Position numbers and translations under genes: made by a program
From: an uncultured Campylobacter sp.
Lineage (GTDB): Bacteria; Campylobacterota; Campylobacteria; Campylobacterales; Campylobacteraceae
DNA: 8,448 nt
Reading direction: 5' to 3'
Assembly (NCBI RefSeq): GCF_938030815.1
Contig: NZ_CALHII010000072.1
Location: 1 to 8,448 of the forward strand
Part shown: piece after piece, positions 6,753-8,448 of the stretch
How positions within the stretch are numbered: the stretch's first letter is position 1
Layout of the letters: the number at the start of each line of letters is the position of its first letter
Notes under the pieces: generated by a model
Seen by the model: the letters and a program-made list of their open reading frames with translations, nothing else
Database searches by the model: none
Told to the model about the DNA's origin: nothing

Positions 6753-7719
6753 AAATATCAAAAAAAGCGCGAGCAAAAGCAGAAGCGAAGAGTTAAATTT
6801 GGACGCGGCGAGCGGTTTAAATTTAGCGTCGCAAGCCATCCTAAACAACGCTCAAAGCAGCTCTAGCGAGCAAATTTACTTTAGCGATTTTAGAGCGATT
6901 GATTGGCGTGCTGTGCAGGTCGCCGCTTTTCGCTCGAATAAAAAGGCGCTAAAGATCGTTCGCGACATCGATTTCACGGGTATTGACGCGCTCGTGGGGC
7001 TAGAGAGCCAAAAATCGGCTCTTATAAAAAACACGGACGCCTTCCTGCGTGGCTGCAGCGCCAACCACGCGCTTTTGTGGGGCGAGAGCGGCTGCGGCAA
7101 ATCAAGCCTTGCGAAGGCGGTTTTTTCTAAATTTATCCCGCAAGGCCTTAAGATCATCGAGATCGGTAGGGACGATCTGGGTTATCTCGTGGATATAATC
7201 GACGCGATCCGCGAAACAAGCTTTAAATTTATCATCTTTTGCGATGATTTGAGCTTTGAGCTCGGCGAGAGTGGCTACAAGCACCTAAAGCCTCTGCTAG
7301 AGGGCTCGCTGGAGCGCGCGCCGCGCAACGTGCTGATGTATGCGACGTCCAATCGCCGCCACATCGTAGGCGAATGCGCAAGTGATAACGACGCTGCGCA
7401 GATCAGCCGCGGCGAGCTGCACCTAAGCGACGCGGCGAACGAGCGAATCAGCCTGAGCGAGCGCTTCGGGTTGCAGCTAAGCTTCTACGGCGGGGGCATA
7501 CAGGAGTATTTAGGGATCGTAGATGCCTATTTTGCGGCTGCGCAAGGTATGAGCGCGGCGGAATTTCGCCTGAGCTTCGCCACAAATTTAGATGCGTTGC
7601 ACGCAAAGGCGAGGGAGTTTGCGATGCTTCGCGCAAGTCGCAGCGGCCGTGCAGCAAAGCAGTTTTTCTTGAGCTTTAGCGAGGAATTTTTTGCAAATTT
7701 AAAAGGCGGCGGCAGATGA
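6736..7719 (+). CDS. DUF815-family AAA ATPase, function unknown
   Basis: Cytoplasmic P-loop protein of 327 residues. Walker A is GESGCGKSS at residues 116-124; Walker B is IIFCDDLSFE, with D170 and D171; the conserved ATSNRRH motif (N206-H209), characteristic of DUF815/PF05673 proteins, is followed by the family's SLSERFGLQLSFY segment. The first 45 or so residues are polar, serine-rich and look unconserved (LDAASGLNLASQAILNNAQ). Members are annotated only as ATP-binding proteins; no reaction is established. The C. jejuni equivalent, as I recall, is Cj1084c, likewise next to mfd. The ATG has AAGGGAG (6722-6728) 7 bases upstream and lies 17 bases inside mfd, so it is probably coupled to mfd translation. 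A link to DNA repair is suggested only by neighbours on both sides (mfd, magIII). Confidence 0.85.
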   Translation: MRTCDENIKKSASKSRSEELNLDAASGLNLASQAILNNAQSSSSEQIYFSDFRAIDWRAVQVAAFRSNKKALKIVRDIDFTGIDALVGLESQKSALIKNTDAFLRGCSANHALLWGESGCGKSSLAKAVFSKFIPQGLKIIEIGRDDLGYLVDIIDAIRETSFKFIIFCDDLSFELGESGYKHLKPLLEGSLERAPRNVLMYATSNRRHIVGECASDNDAAQISRGELHLSDAANERISLSERFGLQLSFYGGGIQEYLGIVDAYFAAAQGMSAAEFRLSFATNLDALHAKAREFAMLRASRSGRAAKQFFLSFSEEFFANLKGGGR

Positions 7720-7841
7720 ATACGGCGCGCGAATTTAAATTTGGCGTAAATTTTATCGCAGTGCTAGAGTGCGCGCAAAAAATCGCCGTCGCCGCGCGAA
7801 ATTTTAGAAACTATGCCAGAAATTTCGGAGGCGCGAGATGA
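7716..7841 (+). CDS. Possible 41-residue small protein or leader ORF
   Basis: A 41-codon ORF fills the space between the ATPase and magIII. Its ATG shares ATGA with the ATPase stop, its TGA shares ATGA with the magIII start, and AAGG (7703-7706) lies 9 bases upstream. The product (starting MNTAREFKFGVNF) is basic, has no signal peptide and no motif I recognise. Several residues come from AAATTT words (EFKF, VNF, RNF), so the sequence may be shaped by DNA-level repeats rather than protein function. It could be a real small protein, a coupling ORF that carries ribosomes on to magIII, or a spacer that is open by chance. Confidence 0.35.
   Translation: MNTAREFKFGVNFIAVLECAQKIAVAARNFRNYARNFGGAR
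7797..7827. repeat. Short inverted repeat next to the magIII ribosome binding site
   Basis: CGAAATTT (7797-7804) and its reverse complement AAATTTCG (7820-7827) flank a 15-base loop. The right arm reaches the first two bases of the magIII Shine-Dalgarno CGGAGG. Because AAATTT is itself palindromic and very common here, the pairing may be accidental. Confidence 0.35.
7826..7831 (+). promoter_or_regulatory. Ribosome binding site of magIII
   Basis: CGGAGG lies 6 bases before the ATG at 7838. It is one of the strongest Shine-Dalgarno matches in the window and fixes the magIII start. Confidence 0.7.
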
Positions 7842-8448
7842 GCGCGACAGAGCTTTTTATCGCGCTTTTTCGCGCCGTGAAAATCAAGGATTTTCGCTGG
7901 TGGCCTGCGTTTGGAAGCTTTGAGGTGGTCGTGGGGGCGATTTTGATCCAAAACACGGCGTGGCGCAATGCAGACGCGGCACTGCAAAACCTGCGTAGTA
8001 AGGGGCTTTTGAGCTTAGAAAGCATCGCCGGGTTAGAGGAAGCGGAGCTTGCGCAGATCATCAAAGTAAGCGGATTTTATAATCAAAAAGCTAGGCGCCT
8101 AAGCTTGCTTTGCAAAGCGATAATCGCGGATTTTGGGGATTTTGAGAGCTTTAAAGCGGGCGTTAGCCGTGAGTGGCTGCTAGCGCGCAAGGGAATCAGC
8201 GCGGAGAGCTGCGACGCAATTCTGTGCTATGCGTGCGAGCGCGCTGTGATGGTCGCAGACAGCTATTCGGCGCGGCTGCTCGGGGCTTTGGGCTATGAGT
8301 TTGAAAGTTACGACGAGCTTAGCGCGTGGCTAGGCGAACTGGAATTTGAGCGGATCTATGAGTTTGTAAATTCCGCTAACTCTCCCTGCGATGCGGCGGC
8401 AAAAGCAGATAAGCTGGAGAACGAAAACGGCGTGTATGCGCTATTTCA
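7838..8448 (+). CDS. magIII: MagIII-type 3-methyladenine DNA glycosylase (3' end outside window)
   Basis: Base-excision-repair enzyme of the endonuclease III / HhH-GPD superfamily that removes 3-methyladenine from alkylated DNA. About 203 residues are visible with no stop before the window ends; the H. pylori enzyme is about 218 long, so little is missing. Matches to MagIII as I remember it: WWP at residues 21-23 (base-stacking tryptophan), GAILIQNT, SGFYNQKA, REWLL, the helix-hairpin-helix at 118-121, DAILCYAC, and the catalytic aspartate D141 in VMVADSYS. No cysteine cluster for a 4Fe-4S centre is visible in the part shown, as expected for MagIII. Oddities: the hairpin reads KGIS where MagIII has KGIG, the residue matching Phe45 is tryptophan (W42 in QNTAW), and about 20 polar residues (NSANSPCDAAAKADK) look extra before the C-terminal helix. 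It is coupled to the small ORF through ATGA. Confidence 0.85.
   Translation, partial: MSATELFIALFRAVKIKDFRWWPAFGSFEVVVGAILIQNTAWRNADAALQNLRSKGLLSLESIAGLEEAELAQIIKVSGFYNQKARRLSLLCKAIIADFGDFESFKAGVSREWLLARKGISAESCDAILCYACERAVMVADSYSARLLGALGYEFESYDELSAWLGELEFERIYEFVNSANSPCDAAAKADKLENENGVYALF

Overview
The window reads as a compact stretch of an Epsilonproteobacterial (Campylobacterota) chromosome, most probably a Campylobacter of the higher-GC, oral type (C. gracilis / showae / rectus / curvus group). The species call is inference. It rests on the gene order leuS-lptE-folC-M23 peptidase-mfd-ATPase, which as I recall it matches C. jejuni and H. pylori, on a MagIII-type 3-methyladenine glycosylase at the right end, on roughly balanced base composition by eye, and on the very frequent words AAATTT/GAATTT/AAATTC.

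All genes lie on the + strand with almost no intergenic DNA. From left to right: the 3' end of leuS (2-760); a small outer-membrane lipoprotein like LptE (767-1306); folC (TTG start, 1287-2906); a membrane-anchored M23/LytM peptidoglycan peptidase of the Csd1/Csd2 kind (GTG start, 2899-3792); mfd (3792-6752); a DUF815-type AAA ATPase (6736-7719); a doubtful 41-codon ORF (7716-7841); and magIII (7838 onward, cut by the window end). Start and stop codons touch or overlap at almost every junction, so this looks like one translationally coupled operon. I see no promoter or terminator inside it and no gap over 300 bases. The genes combine housekeeping (leucyl-tRNA, folate), envelope building (LPS export, cell-wall trimming) and DNA repair (transcription-coupled repair, alkylation repair).

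The outstanding feature is inside folC. About 145 codons (1551-1985) are inserted in frame in a surface loop of an otherwise normal ~394-residue enzyme. The insert is a degenerate 18-bp tandem array encoding Gln-Asn-Ser/Phe units. At DNA level it carries 19 copies of RAATTY in 369 bp, 17 of them in the same codon phase. RAATTY is, to my knowledge, the site whose methylation (by CtsM) marks DNA for natural transformation in C. jejuni. A second cluster further along folC (2433-2502) holds seven AAATTT words, six of them in a perfect 21-bp inverted repeat. The same word family is several-fold over-represented across the rest of the window. I suggest these are DNA-level arrays (uptake or methylation islands, or an in-frame palindromic element) tolerated inside a core gene.

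Two secondary points: the bactofilin (ccmA) that accompanies the M23 gene in C. jejuni and H. pylori is absent between the peptidase and mfd, and the MagIII homologue shows changed residues in its helix-hairpin-helix and base-binding pocket.
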